Shown: piece after piece, positions 17,227 through 24,836 of the stretch
Layout of the letters: each line of letters opens with the position of its first letter
Position numbering within the stretch: the first letter of the stretch is position 1
DNA from: a virus
DNA: 51,052 nt
Strand: one strand, 5' to 3'
Virus record (IMG/VR): IMGVR_UViG_3300017773_004998
Span: 1 to 51,052 of that record
Position numbers and translations under genes: made by a program
The notes under the pieces: model-generated
What the model saw: only the letters and a program-made list of their open reading frames with translations
Database searches by the model: none
What the model was told of the DNA's origin: nothing

Positions 17227-18245
17227 TGAAAAGCTATTTAAAGGATATTATAAGAAAAGTAGGACAGGAAGATAAAAGTAAATACGAAATTAACCTTTCT
17301 CAAAACGAAAGAAATAGTAGTTTACCTGAAACCCTATTTAATAAGTTTAAGGATAGTATAAGCGAAAAAGATTTATTCTTCTATCCTAATACATCTATTC
17401 TAAAAGATAAAATTAGTAATTACCACGGACTACAGCCTGATAATATAATGCTTACACCAGGTTCAGATATTGGAATAAAAACCTTATTTGAAGTATTTGA
17501 TGTAAAAGATAAGAATATTATAAGTACTAATTTTTGTTTTCCTATGTACGATGTATATAGTAGACTTTATCAAACTGAGTTAAGAAAAGCCAGGTATACT
17601 AATACTACGTTTAATATAAGAAACCTATATGATAAAATCGATAAAGATACACAGTTTATCATACTAGCTAACCCTAATTCCCCAGTAGGCGACTATTATG
17701 ACTTTAAAAAAATAGAAAAGCTTTTAGATACAGGTATTTACGTAATAATAGATGAAGCATATCAAGAATTTACTGGAAAAGAAAGTTTTGTTTCGAAAGT
17801 TAATAAGTATAAAAATTTAATTGTATTAAAAACTTTTTCAAAAGCTTATGGTGCAGCAGGCTGTAGAGTTGGTTATATTGCAAGTCATAAAGATAATATT
17901 GAAATTATAAGTAAATTTAGATTTATGTACGAGGTTTCTAGTATAGGAATGAAGTATGCTGAATTTGTTTTAGACAATATTGAATACTATAACAGGTATA
18001 TAGACAAGACGATAGAATTTAAAAATAAGACTATAAAAAAATTATCTATGAAGACCATTAAACTTATAGATACCTCAGCAAGCTGGTTTTTTATAGAATC
18101 TAATCGTAAAGTAGAAAGAATATTTGATAAAAATAAAGTTAGTTATAGACTTTGTGAATTGCCAATCAAAGGTAAATTTATAAAAGTAAATTATGATTTA
18201 ATTTTAAAAGATTCTCAACTTATAAAAGACCTACTTAATGTATAA
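17226..18245 (+). CDS. PLP-dependent aminotransferase, histidinol-phosphate aminotransferase-like (class I/II)
   Basis: INLSQNERN (about 22-30) and MLTPGSDIGIKTLFE open the fold. FIILANPNSPVGDYY has the Asn of the PLP site, VIIDEAYQEF the Asp that contacts the pyridine nitrogen, and LKTFSKAYGAAGCRVGY (about 202-218) the Schiff-base Lys and phosphate-binding Arg. The HisC-type order is clear. The 339-residue length is normal. In a glycan operon such enzymes are more likely to place an amino group on a keto-sugar or a small phosphorylated precursor than to make histidine, but this is inference. It overlaps the next gene by 8 nt. Confidence 0.8.
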   Translation: MKSYLKDIIRKVGQEDKSKYEINLSQNERNSSLPETLFNKFKDSISEKDLFFYPNTSILKDKISNYHGLQPDNIMLTPGSDIGIKTLFEVFDVKDKNIISTNFCFPMYDVYSRLYQTELRKARYTNTTFNIRNLYDKIDKDTQFIILANPNSPVGDYYDFKKIEKLLDTGIYVIIDEAYQEFTGKESFVSKVNKYKNLIVLKTFSKAYGAAGCRVGYIASHKDNIEIISKFRFMYEVSSIGMKYAEFVLDNIEYYNRYIDKTIEFKNKTIKKLSMKTIKLIDTSASWFFIESNRKVERIFDKNKVSYRLCELPIKGKFIKVNYDLILKDSQLIKDLLNV

Positions 18246-19644
18246 TTACAGTAAAAATAGTAAGGAGTCTATGGAATACGTTCTCAAAGAGAGTGATATA
18301 TACCATGTAACTAAACTACCTGTTAGTTTTGCAGCTTTAGATGCTACTTGTCAAAAAAGCGATCCTGGTTTTCTCTCATTTCAGTGGCTATACGATAGGT
18401 TAGGTTTTTTTAATGGTATGGTTGGGTATAATTCTTTTGTTAAAAGAATATTAGAGTTTCAACAGTATGGAGACTACTTAAAATCTTTGAGGCAGAGGTT
18501 TAATATAACTCATGAAATGATTAACTGCAACCTTAACAGTAGCCTTCCAGTACATATATCAGTTTCCAAAAAAAAAAATATATCAGAAAAAATAGAATTA
18601 GATTTAAGATCAACCTCAGATACAGAATTTGCAGTTACTATACACCCTGGTCAAACAAGAGCACAAGGTAGCGTGTTTTTAAGAGATCCAATTAAAAATG
18701 TTATTTTATATATTAATAAAGAACATAAGATAAAATTAAAAAAATATAGTTTTATAAAAAAAATAGAAACTATAGAAGATTTACTTCCTATATATAGAGT
18801 TGATAACACATTTAGTAGTGATAAAACCGGTACTATAGATTTTTATATGCCTGGTAGAGAGCATATTAAAGATATAAATAAAGGTTTAAAAAAACATATT
18901 CAAAATAATACTCATATTTTAAAAGCAAATGCTATATATTCTGAAAATGAGAAAAAGGAAAAAATTAGTCTACATTCTAGTACGCTTTATTTACCTAAAA
19001 CATTTACTACAATGAATAATTTCAGTAGAATATTTTTTAATAACGATATAAACATATACGCTGAAAATCAACCTGAAGCAAAAACTATTATACAACAAGG
19101 TAGAAAAAGTATTCTGTCTAGGGTATTGAATGATGAATATGGTAAAAAGTACTTTTTAGATGCTACAAGAACAGCATCTCAAAAATTAAAAGAACCTGAA
19201 CTAAATGGAGGTACAACTTGGGGGAGATGGGCTTCTTTAGGTAAACGTAATCATGATTTTATTCATCATAACTTAACCAATGAAGAAAGTATAATATCAG
19301 AAGTAGCGAACGTAATAATTGGACTAGAAGGTAAACCAAAACAAAAATTTTCTGGATTCATTTTACGTACTCCATTTGAAACTAAAATAGACGATTTTAA
19401 AGGAATGGTAATGCTTAATGATTATCGAGGATTTTGTATTACTTTAGATACTAAGAAACTTAAAAAGGGTATTAATAGAGATATATACGAACTTTTTTTC
19501 TGTATTCCTTCTACTTTTTCAATCGCAAAAACTAAAAACAATAGTATATCTATAATTAACTGTGAACATGAATACTGGAAAACAGAGCAAAATTATAAGG
19601 AGTATATTATAAATAATGAATTTTTTCAAGAATGGCAACAATAG
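18238..19644 (+). CDS. Hypothetical protein, no recognised family
   Basis: I do not recognise this 468-residue protein. Visible stretches that look conserved in character are FAVTIHPGQTRAQGSVFLRD (about 132-151), YMPGREHIKDINKG, and NGGTTWGRWASLGKR (about 321-335). There is no membrane segment, nucleotide-binding loop or metal-binding cluster I can name. It is embedded in the glycan operon between the aminotransferase and a dehydrogenase, overlapping them by 8 and 13 nt. A single large coding frame with the same base use as its neighbours argues that it is real. Confidence 0.6.
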   Translation: MYNYSKNSKESMEYVLKESDIYHVTKLPVSFAALDATCQKSDPGFLSFQWLYDRLGFFNGMVGYNSFVKRILEFQQYGDYLKSLRQRFNITHEMINCNLNSSLPVHISVSKKKNISEKIELDLRSTSDTEFAVTIHPGQTRAQGSVFLRDPIKNVILYINKEHKIKLKKYSFIKKIETIEDLLPIYRVDNTFSSDKTGTIDFYMPGREHIKDINKGLKKHIQNNTHILKANAIYSENEKKEKISLHSSTLYLPKTFTTMNNFSRIFFNNDINIYAENQPEAKTIIQQGRKSILSRVLNDEYGKKYFLDATRTASQKLKEPELNGGTTWGRWASLGKRNHDFIHHNLTNEESIISEVANVIIGLEGKPKQKFSGFILRTPFETKIDDFKGMVMLNDYRGFCITLDTKKLKKGINRDIYELFFCIPSTFSIAKTKNNSISIINCEHEYWKTEQNYKEYIINNEFFQEWQQ

Positions 19645-20456
19645 GTTTTTTAACTCCATATAAGCATCTTCCTAATTTTTGCAAATCTATCAAAGGTAGG
19701 TTTAAAGATTTAAATTTAAAAGACATAAAGAGAAATGATATCAAAATATTTCAAGGAATCGATTATTTATTTGCTGCTCCGAATTATTTAAATTATATTT
19801 TAGAAGAAGAAGATATTGAAGGTATGAATTTAAAAGGTATTATTTCTCCATCAACAGGTATAAATCATATTAATATAACGTCTAAACCAATATACAGTAT
19901 AAAAAATGACTCTATACTTGAAGAAATAACTTCGACTGCTGAACATAATTTATTTCTAATATTATCATTAGTAAGAAACTCTGATAAAATAGAAGAACTC
20001 AGTACTAAGACTTTAGGTATTTTAGGATATGGAAGATTGGGGAAAATGCTATACAGCATATGTGAGAATATATTTAAGGATGTAAAAATTAGTGACGATA
20101 GCTACACAGATGATGATTTTTTTGAAAAAACTGATATTTTAAGTATTAATATAAACTTAGAAGATAGAAATATAGATTTTATTAATAAAGACTATATTAA
20201 TAAATTCAAAAAAAATATACTGATTGTAAATACTGCTAGAGGAGAAGTAGTTGATGAAAATGATATATTAGATACTATTACCGAAGGTAAAGTTTTAGGG
20301 TACGGTACTGATGTAATAAAAGAAGAGCATACACCTAAAGCAACTAATTTAAAAATTACATCAGATCCTAGAATTATTAGAACTCCCCATGTTGGAGGAA
20401 CAGCAATCAGTGCTCAAGAAAAAGCATATAAGAGAGTAATCGAAAAATTAAATTAG
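19632..20456 (+). CDS. D-2-hydroxyacid dehydrogenase-like protein
   Basis: TLGILGYGRLGKM (about 125-137) is the NAD-binding G-x-G-x-x-G loop. LIVNTARGEVVDE (about 200-212) contains the catalytic Arg, and RTPHVGGTA (about 254-262) the catalytic His, as in phosphoglycerate dehydrogenase-like enzymes. The 274-residue length is about 40-50 shorter than usual (N-terminal substrate domain is reduced). With the aminotransferase upstream it could form a keto-acid/amino-acid or sugar-acid step. It overlaps the preceding gene by 13 nt and is followed after 2 nt. Confidence 0.8.
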   Translation: MATIGFLTPYKHLPNFCKSIKGRFKDLNLKDIKRNDIKIFQGIDYLFAAPNYLNYILEEEDIEGMNLKGIISPSTGINHINITSKPIYSIKNDSILEEITSTAEHNLFLILSLVRNSDKIEELSTKTLGILGYGRLGKMLYSICENIFKDVKISDDSYTDDDFFEKTDILSININLEDRNIDFINKDYINKFKKNILIVNTARGEVVDENDILDTITEGKVLGYGTDVIKEEHTPKATNLKITSDPRIIRTPHVGGTAISAQEKAYKRVIEKLN

Positions 20457-20458
20457 GT

Positions 20459-21070
20459 ATGACTAATCAACAACGTATAACATTAGACTTTATTTACAAC
20501 AGTCCAAACTTTAAGGTGTACCGTGGAATTTTAGGTAAAGATGGAAAGTACTTTTCGGCACTAGAGTATATAATAGCAAATAAACCTAAGTTAATTCTTG
20601 AATATGGAGGAGGCAAGAGTACATTTATTATAGGTACATTACTCAAAGAATTAAACTACGGTGGCAAAATAGTAGGATTCGAAGATTCAAAAAAGTATTA
20701 TGACTACCACGTAGCCAAAGGCTATAACGTAGACAATAACATAATATACACCCCAGAGTTTGTATTTGATAACAAGGTTTCTATAAAGGGAAAGACGTTT
20801 ACTTATATTCACGATTTGGAACCTTATAAAGAAGTAGACTTTATTATTTTAGATGGTCCTGATCAAAGGGTTACTCTTACAAGTATTACTTTAAATTTAG
20901 AACTATTTGTTGATTATTTAGAAAAAGAAATTCCTTATTTTATAGACGGACGAGGAGGTACTGTAGACTACTATAAAAAAGTAAAGAAATATAAATCAGA
21001 AGTAGTTGATATAAAAAGAGAAGAGTTATATCAAGAACTGTTAAAAGAATATCATGAAGATAATATCTGA
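20459..21070 (+). CDS. Putative SAM-dependent methyltransferase-like Rossmann protein
   Basis: LILEYGGGKSTFIIG (about 41-55) resembles motif I of class I methyltransferases (V-L-E-x-G-x-G-x-S-T), KIVGFEDSKKYYDY gives the acidic residue after strand 2, and DFIILDGPDQRVT (about 133-145) looks like motif IV. The protein is 203 residues. The last segment IDGRGGTVDYYKKVKKY is typical of small sugar O-methyltransferase-like proteins. The identity is by fold pattern only; a nucleotide-binding role other than methylation is possible. It overlaps the next gene by 17 nt. Confidence 0.5.
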   Translation: MTNQQRITLDFIYNSPNFKVYRGILGKDGKYFSALEYIIANKPKLILEYGGGKSTFIIGTLLKELNYGGKIVGFEDSKKYYDYHVAKGYNVDNNIIYTPEFVFDNKVSIKGKTFTYIHDLEPYKEVDFIILDGPDQRVTLTSITLNLELFVDYLEKEIPYFIDGRGGTVDYYKKVKKYKSEVVDIKREELYQELLKEYHEDNI

Positions 21071-21887
21071 GCTTTGCCAAAACCATAATGGAGATAGGGC
21101 TATTCTTGAGTCTATGATAGAATATGCTGCTTGTGATAGTGATATACTAAAAATACAATCAATCAAAGCAGATACGCTTTCTAAGAGAGAAGAGTATGAG
21201 AACTTCAGACCATATAAAGAAGAGCATAAAAGATTAAAAGGAATTGAATTATCATGGGAAGATGAAAAGTTTTTTATAGATAAATGTAAAGAACATGATG
21301 TAGAATCTATGACTACGTTATTTACACCTAATCATACAGAATACTTTAATTCTTTAGGGTACGATAATTTAAAACTATCTGGGTATTCTATTCCGGCATT
21401 TGATTATGGTAAAAAATTAAAAGATTTAAACTTTAAAACTCTTTTCTTTTCAGCATCAAGTTTAACTTTGAAAGAAATTGGTAAAACAATAGCTAATCTA
21501 AAAAAAATGGATATAGATTTTTATCTTTTAGGATGTACATGTGTATACCCTACTCCCTTAGAAAAAGCTAATCTACAAAATATAGATTTTTATAAATTTT
21601 ATTTTGCCTTAGATAAGATTGGGTATAGTGATCATTCTAATCCTCATGAAGATAATTTACTTACTGCTAAACTAGCTATATTTCAAGGTATAGATGTATT
21701 AGAAAGGCATTTTACAGTCCTAGAAATAGATGAAACTAGAGATGGAAAAGTTTCAATGACCCCTTCAATGTTATCTGAGTTAAAAAGATTTAGTAATTTA
21801 ACTATTTCTGAGCAATATGAAGAACTTAATGAGTTTAACGAACAGCAAATTTTTAACCATAAATACTATAGAGGAAGATTCGAATGA
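21054..21887 (+). CDS. neuB: NeuB-like N-acetylneuraminate/nonulosonate synthase, core domain only
   Basis: ISELCQNHNGD (about 4-14) matches the NeuB opening E-x-x-x-N-H-x-G. DILKIQSIKADTLSKREEY gives the K-x-Q motif, TTLFTPNHTEYFNSLGYDNLK the PEP-binding barrel part, and IGYSDHSNPHEDN plus VLERHFTVLEIDETRDGKVS the conserved GYSDH and E-(R/K)-HFT-x-D signatures. It condenses PEP with an N-acetyl-hexosamine-type substrate to give a nine-carbon sugar acid. At 277 residues it lacks the C-terminal SAF (antifreeze-like) domain of 340-350-residue NeuB. It overlaps the neighbours by 17 and 4 nt. Confidence 0.8.
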   Translation: MKIISELCQNHNGDRAILESMIEYAACDSDILKIQSIKADTLSKREEYENFRPYKEEHKRLKGIELSWEDEKFFIDKCKEHDVESMTTLFTPNHTEYFNSLGYDNLKLSGYSIPAFDYGKKLKDLNFKTLFFSASSLTLKEIGKTIANLKKMDIDFYLLGCTCVYPTPLEKANLQNIDFYKFYFALDKIGYSDHSNPHEDNLLTAKLAIFQGIDVLERHFTVLEIDETRDGKVSMTPSMLSELKRFSNLTISEQYEELNEFNEQQIFNHKYYRGRFE

Positions 21888-22660
21888 TTTTACTATGCAA
21901 CGGAGATAGCTGGACAGGTGGAATGGTTCCATCTCAAACACCAAATTTTGATTCTAAAAAAACTTTAGATTGGTATGATATAATACCTCATTTTGGCTAT
22001 GCGCACAAGATTAATAAACCTATTGGTAAAAATAGCTATAAGTATTACGATTCCTCTGTGTGGCCTAAAGTACTAGGTAAAAATTTAAACTTAGAAACTT
22101 GGAATGCTGGTAGAGCTGGAACAGGTAATCAAAGCATAGCATCCAGAACCATTACCAGTGTAGAGTATTTAAAGAAACTAGGTAAAAAAGATATTTTTGT
22201 AGTAGTATGCTGGTCTAGTAAGTATAGAGTTCATATATTAGAATATAGTCCTAATTCGAAAAAGTACGGTCCACATAATATTAGACCCCAACATCAAAAT
22301 GGCTATGCTTTTAAATTATTAAATAAAGAGATTAACGAACATATATTTGTAAATGATTGGATAGAAAATATACTTTTACTACAAAATTATTTAAAAGTAA
22401 ATAATATAAAATACTTATTTTTTAATGCATTTGATCATCCTGTTATTACTAAAGATAATCCTCTTGGTCATTTAATTGATAATAAAGACTGGGTAAATAA
22501 TACTATAGAAGAAAGTCATTTCAAAAATTTTATATCAAATAAATATAACACCTCATGGGATACTGATAATAAGTACTTTACACACAGTCATCCTCAAGAC
22601 ATATCACATAAAGCTTGGGGTGAATACTTAGTTGATTATATAGTAAAAAGTAAACTATGA
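21884..22660 (+). CDS. SGNH-type protein, related to the gene at 3772
   Basis: MILLCNGDSWTGGM provides block I, nearly identical in pattern to the protein at 3772 (YTNGDSWTAG). TWNAGRAGTGNQSIASR (about 72-88) has the Gly and Asn blocks, FVVVCWSSKYRVH corresponds to VVIGWSSPERR in the paralogue, and SHPQDISHKAWGEYLVDYI gives the C-terminal His block. It is 258 residues, with 4-nt ATGA overlaps on both sides. An O-acetyl-modifying role on a glycan (perhaps the NeuB product) is an inference. Confidence 0.65.
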   Translation: MILLCNGDSWTGGMVPSQTPNFDSKKTLDWYDIIPHFGYAHKINKPIGKNSYKYYDSSVWPKVLGKNLNLETWNAGRAGTGNQSIASRTITSVEYLKKLGKKDIFVVVCWSSKYRVHILEYSPNSKKYGPHNIRPQHQNGYAFKLLNKEINEHIFVNDWIENILLLQNYLKVNNIKYLFFNAFDHPVITKDNPLGHLIDNKDWVNNTIEESHFKNFISNKYNTSWDTDNKYFTHSHPQDISHKAWGEYLVDYIVKSKL

Positions 22661-24036
22661 AAAAAGTAATAAATTTAATTATATTTGATTTAGATGGAGT
22701 TCTAGTAGAAGCTAAAAATTTACATTTTCAAGCTTTAAATGAAGCACTATCCGAGATAAACCCGGGGTATAAAATAGACTGGAGTGAACACTTAAATAAG
22801 TACGATGGGTTAAAGACCTATCAAAAATTAAGTTTACTCTCAGAAGAAAAAGGCCTGCCTAAAGAAGTACATAATAAGGTATGGGAAAGAAAACAACATC
22901 TTACTCTTAGTAAATTAAGTACTTTGAAGAAAAATAAAGATTTGATAGAAACTTTTGTACATCTGTATAACCAAGGTTATAAATTAGCAGTTTGTTCTAA
23001 CTCCATTAGAAGAACATGTTTAACGGTATTATCAAAATTAGGTTTGATAGAATATTTAGATTTAATTATATCTAATGAGGATGTAAAAAATAGTAAACCT
23101 CATCCTGAAATGTACTGGAAAGCCATATCTATGATGAGCTGTCTACCCGAAGAAACATTAATTATAGAAGATTCACCATATGGGTTACTAGCAGCAGCCC
23201 GCTCTAAGTCCTATATATTACGAGTTAAAAATCCTACTGAAGTTACATATAATAGTATAAATAAAAAATTAAATGAAATAAACATGGGTAAACAACAAGT
23301 TACACCAGCATGGAGAGATCAAAACTTAAACGTTCTTATTCCTATGGCTGGAGCAGGTAGTAGATTTGAACAAGCAGGGTATACATTTCCTAAACCTTTG
23401 ATAGATGTAAAAGGAAGACCTATGATTCAAGTAGTAACTGATAATTTAAATATAAAAGCTAACTATATTTACGTAGTTCAAAAAGACCATAGAAAAAAAT
23501 ATAACTTAGATACCCTATTAAACCTTATAACACCAGGATGTAAAATAGTAGAAGTAGAAGGTGTAACAGAAGGAGCAGCTTGTACTGCACTATTAGCCAA
23601 AGAGTACATAGATAACGATAAACCATTATTCTTCGCTAACTCAGATCAGTTCGTAGAATGGGATTCAAATGAGTTTTTATATAAAATGAACGAAACTGAA
23701 GCAGATGGAGGTATGGTAACATTTAAAGCTACTCATCCTAAATGGTCATTTGCTAAATTAAACAGTGAAGGACTAGTAACTGAAGTAGCAGAAAAAAATC
23801 CTATATCAGATACTGCTACTGTTGGGTATTACTACTGGAAAAACGGCTCTGATTTTGTTAAATATGCTGAACAAATGATCGATAATAATATAAGAGTTAA
23901 TAATGAGTTTTATGTATGCCCAGTATTTAACGAAGCTATAAAAGATAATAAAAAAATAAGAACCTATAATATTGAAAAGATGTGGGGGTTAGGTACTCCT
24001 GAAGATTTAAAGTATTATATAGAAAATTATAAATGA
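22657..24036 (+). CDS. Fusion: HAD phosphatase + sugar nucleotidyltransferase
   Basis: Residues 1-215 are a beta-phosphoglucomutase-like HAD: FDLDGVLVEAKNLHFQAL (9-26, Asp nucleophile), VCSNSIRRT (motif II), and NSKPHPEMYWKA...IIEDSPYGLLAA (motifs III/IV). Residues about 220-459 are a nucleotidyltransferase: VLIPMAGAGSRFEQAGYTFP, FANSDQFVEWD for the metal Asp, and WGLGTPEDLKYYI. The second half is paralogous to residues 1-245 of the gene at 13628 (shared EGAACT, AEKNPISDTAT/AEKKKISNDAT, VNNEFYVCPV/INNEFYVAPV). A phosphatase or mutase and an activating enzyme in one chain points to channelling of a sugar phosphate. Overlaps are 4 nt at both ends. Confidence 0.8.
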   Translation: MKKVINLIIFDLDGVLVEAKNLHFQALNEALSEINPGYKIDWSEHLNKYDGLKTYQKLSLLSEEKGLPKEVHNKVWERKQHLTLSKLSTLKKNKDLIETFVHLYNQGYKLAVCSNSIRRTCLTVLSKLGLIEYLDLIISNEDVKNSKPHPEMYWKAISMMSCLPEETLIIEDSPYGLLAAARSKSYILRVKNPTEVTYNSINKKLNEINMGKQQVTPAWRDQNLNVLIPMAGAGSRFEQAGYTFPKPLIDVKGRPMIQVVTDNLNIKANYIYVVQKDHRKKYNLDTLLNLITPGCKIVEVEGVTEGAACTALLAKEYIDNDKPLFFANSDQFVEWDSNEFLYKMNETEADGGMVTFKATHPKWSFAKLNSEGLVTEVAEKNPISDTATVGYYYWKNGSDFVKYAEQMIDNNIRVNNEFYVCPVFNEAIKDNKKIRTYNIEKMWGLGTPEDLKYYIENYK

Positions 24037-24479
24037 TACTAATATCACATAGAGGTAATATAGATGGTCCTAATCCTGAAAATGAAAATAAACCTCCATA
24101 TATTCTTGATGCTATAATTAAAGGGTATGAGGTTGAAGTTGATTTTTGGTTTTCTAATAATAAATTTTATTTAGGTCATGATGAACCTCAATACGATATA
24201 CCTATAGAATGGTTAGAAAATAACTATAGAAAATTATGGATACATTGTAAAAATGTAGATGCTATAAATAAACTACATGAATTAGATAGAGGAGGTTTTT
24301 ATTTAAATTATTTTTGGCACGAAAATGATAAAGTAACCTTAACATCACAAGGGTATCTTTGGGCTTACCCAGGTGTTGACTGTTCCAATGGGATATCTGT
24401 TATGCCAGAATTAGCAAAAGATTTTAAACTTAAAAATGTATTAGGTATTTGTAGTGATTATATTATAAATTATGAATAA
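24033..24479 (+). CDS. GDPD-like (glycerophosphodiester phosphodiesterase) short protein
   Basis: HRG at residues 6-8 with Glu35 and Asp37 (EVEVD) and the LGHDE at 47-51 reproduce the four catalytic/metal positions of the GDPD/PI-PLC-like TIM barrel. The protein is 148 residues, about 60 percent of a normal GDPD, so the barrel is probably incomplete or highly reduced. It hydrolyses phosphodiesters in known families; here it might act on a phosphodiester-linked sugar or lipid. It overlaps its neighbours by 4 and 8 nt and has no signal peptide. Confidence 0.65.
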   Translation: MILISHRGNIDGPNPENENKPPYILDAIIKGYEVEVDFWFSNNKFYLGHDEPQYDIPIEWLENNYRKLWIHCKNVDAINKLHELDRGGFYLNYFWHENDKVTLTSQGYLWAYPGVDCSNGISVMPELAKDFKLKNVLGICSDYIINYE

Positions 24480-24720
24480 AATAAAATTAAAAAAAGAGCA
24501 TTTATTAGAGGTAGAAGAACTATCTAAAATGAGAGCTAATTTAAAGAATGAATTAGCATCTGTACAAGCTACTGAAATAGAATTAGAAAATTCAAAAGAC
24601 GTTGCACGAGTTAATTATAATAAGGTTAAAGCCTATGAAATAGAATTAGGTAAAAAATTAACCAATATATACGGTAACGGACGAATGAATTTAGACACTA
24701 AAGAATTTATTTCAGAATAG
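24472..24720 (+). CDS. Small coiled-coil phage protein
   Basis: This 82-residue protein starts MNKIKLKKEHLLEVEEL and consists of a long predicted helix with heptad-like Leu/Ile spacing, ending IYGNGRMNLDTKEFISE. The short terminal YG-x-G-x-(I/M)-N-L-x-T-x-E pattern is seen in small coiled-coil proteins of many T4-like marine phages as I remember them. It is the last gene of the glycan operon, overlapping the GDPD-like gene by 8 nt. Function is unknown; a structural or regulatory dimer is possible. Confidence 0.5.
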   Translation: MNKIKLKKEHLLEVEELSKMRANLKNELASVQATEIELENSKDVARVNYNKVKAYEIELGKKLTNIYGNGRMNLDTKEFISE

Positions 24721-24765
24721 TATAATTTTCACCTATCTTCTGTATATTTATATATGTGAATAAAG

Positions 24766-24785
24766 ACCATTATATTTAAAATGGT
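24766..24785 (+). terminator. Weak hairpin after the glycan operon
   Basis: ACCATT and AATGGT (24766-24771, 24780-24785) form a 6-bp inverted repeat with an 8-nt loop, followed by TTCGATTTT. The 116-nt gap (24721-24836) between the glycan operon and the sheath gene otherwise holds AT-rich promoter-like sequence. The stem is short, so a terminator role is uncertain. Confidence 0.3.
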
Positions 24786-24801
24786 TTCGATTTTCCTTAT
24801 A

Positions 24802-24810
24802 TATTTATAA
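24802..24810 (+). promoter_or_regulatory. Candidate late-type promoter element before the sheath gene
   Basis: TATTTATAA sits 35 nt before the sheath ATG. The identical 9-mer precedes the tube gene (26616) and the gene at 30703 (30684). A near copy TATTTATAT at 28241 precedes the tape-measure gene. T4 late promoters have TATAAATA at -10; the resemblance is partial, and the AT-rich background makes chance matches possible. Confidence 0.4.
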
Positions 24811-24836
24811 TAGACGAAATATAAACTTAACCGAAC

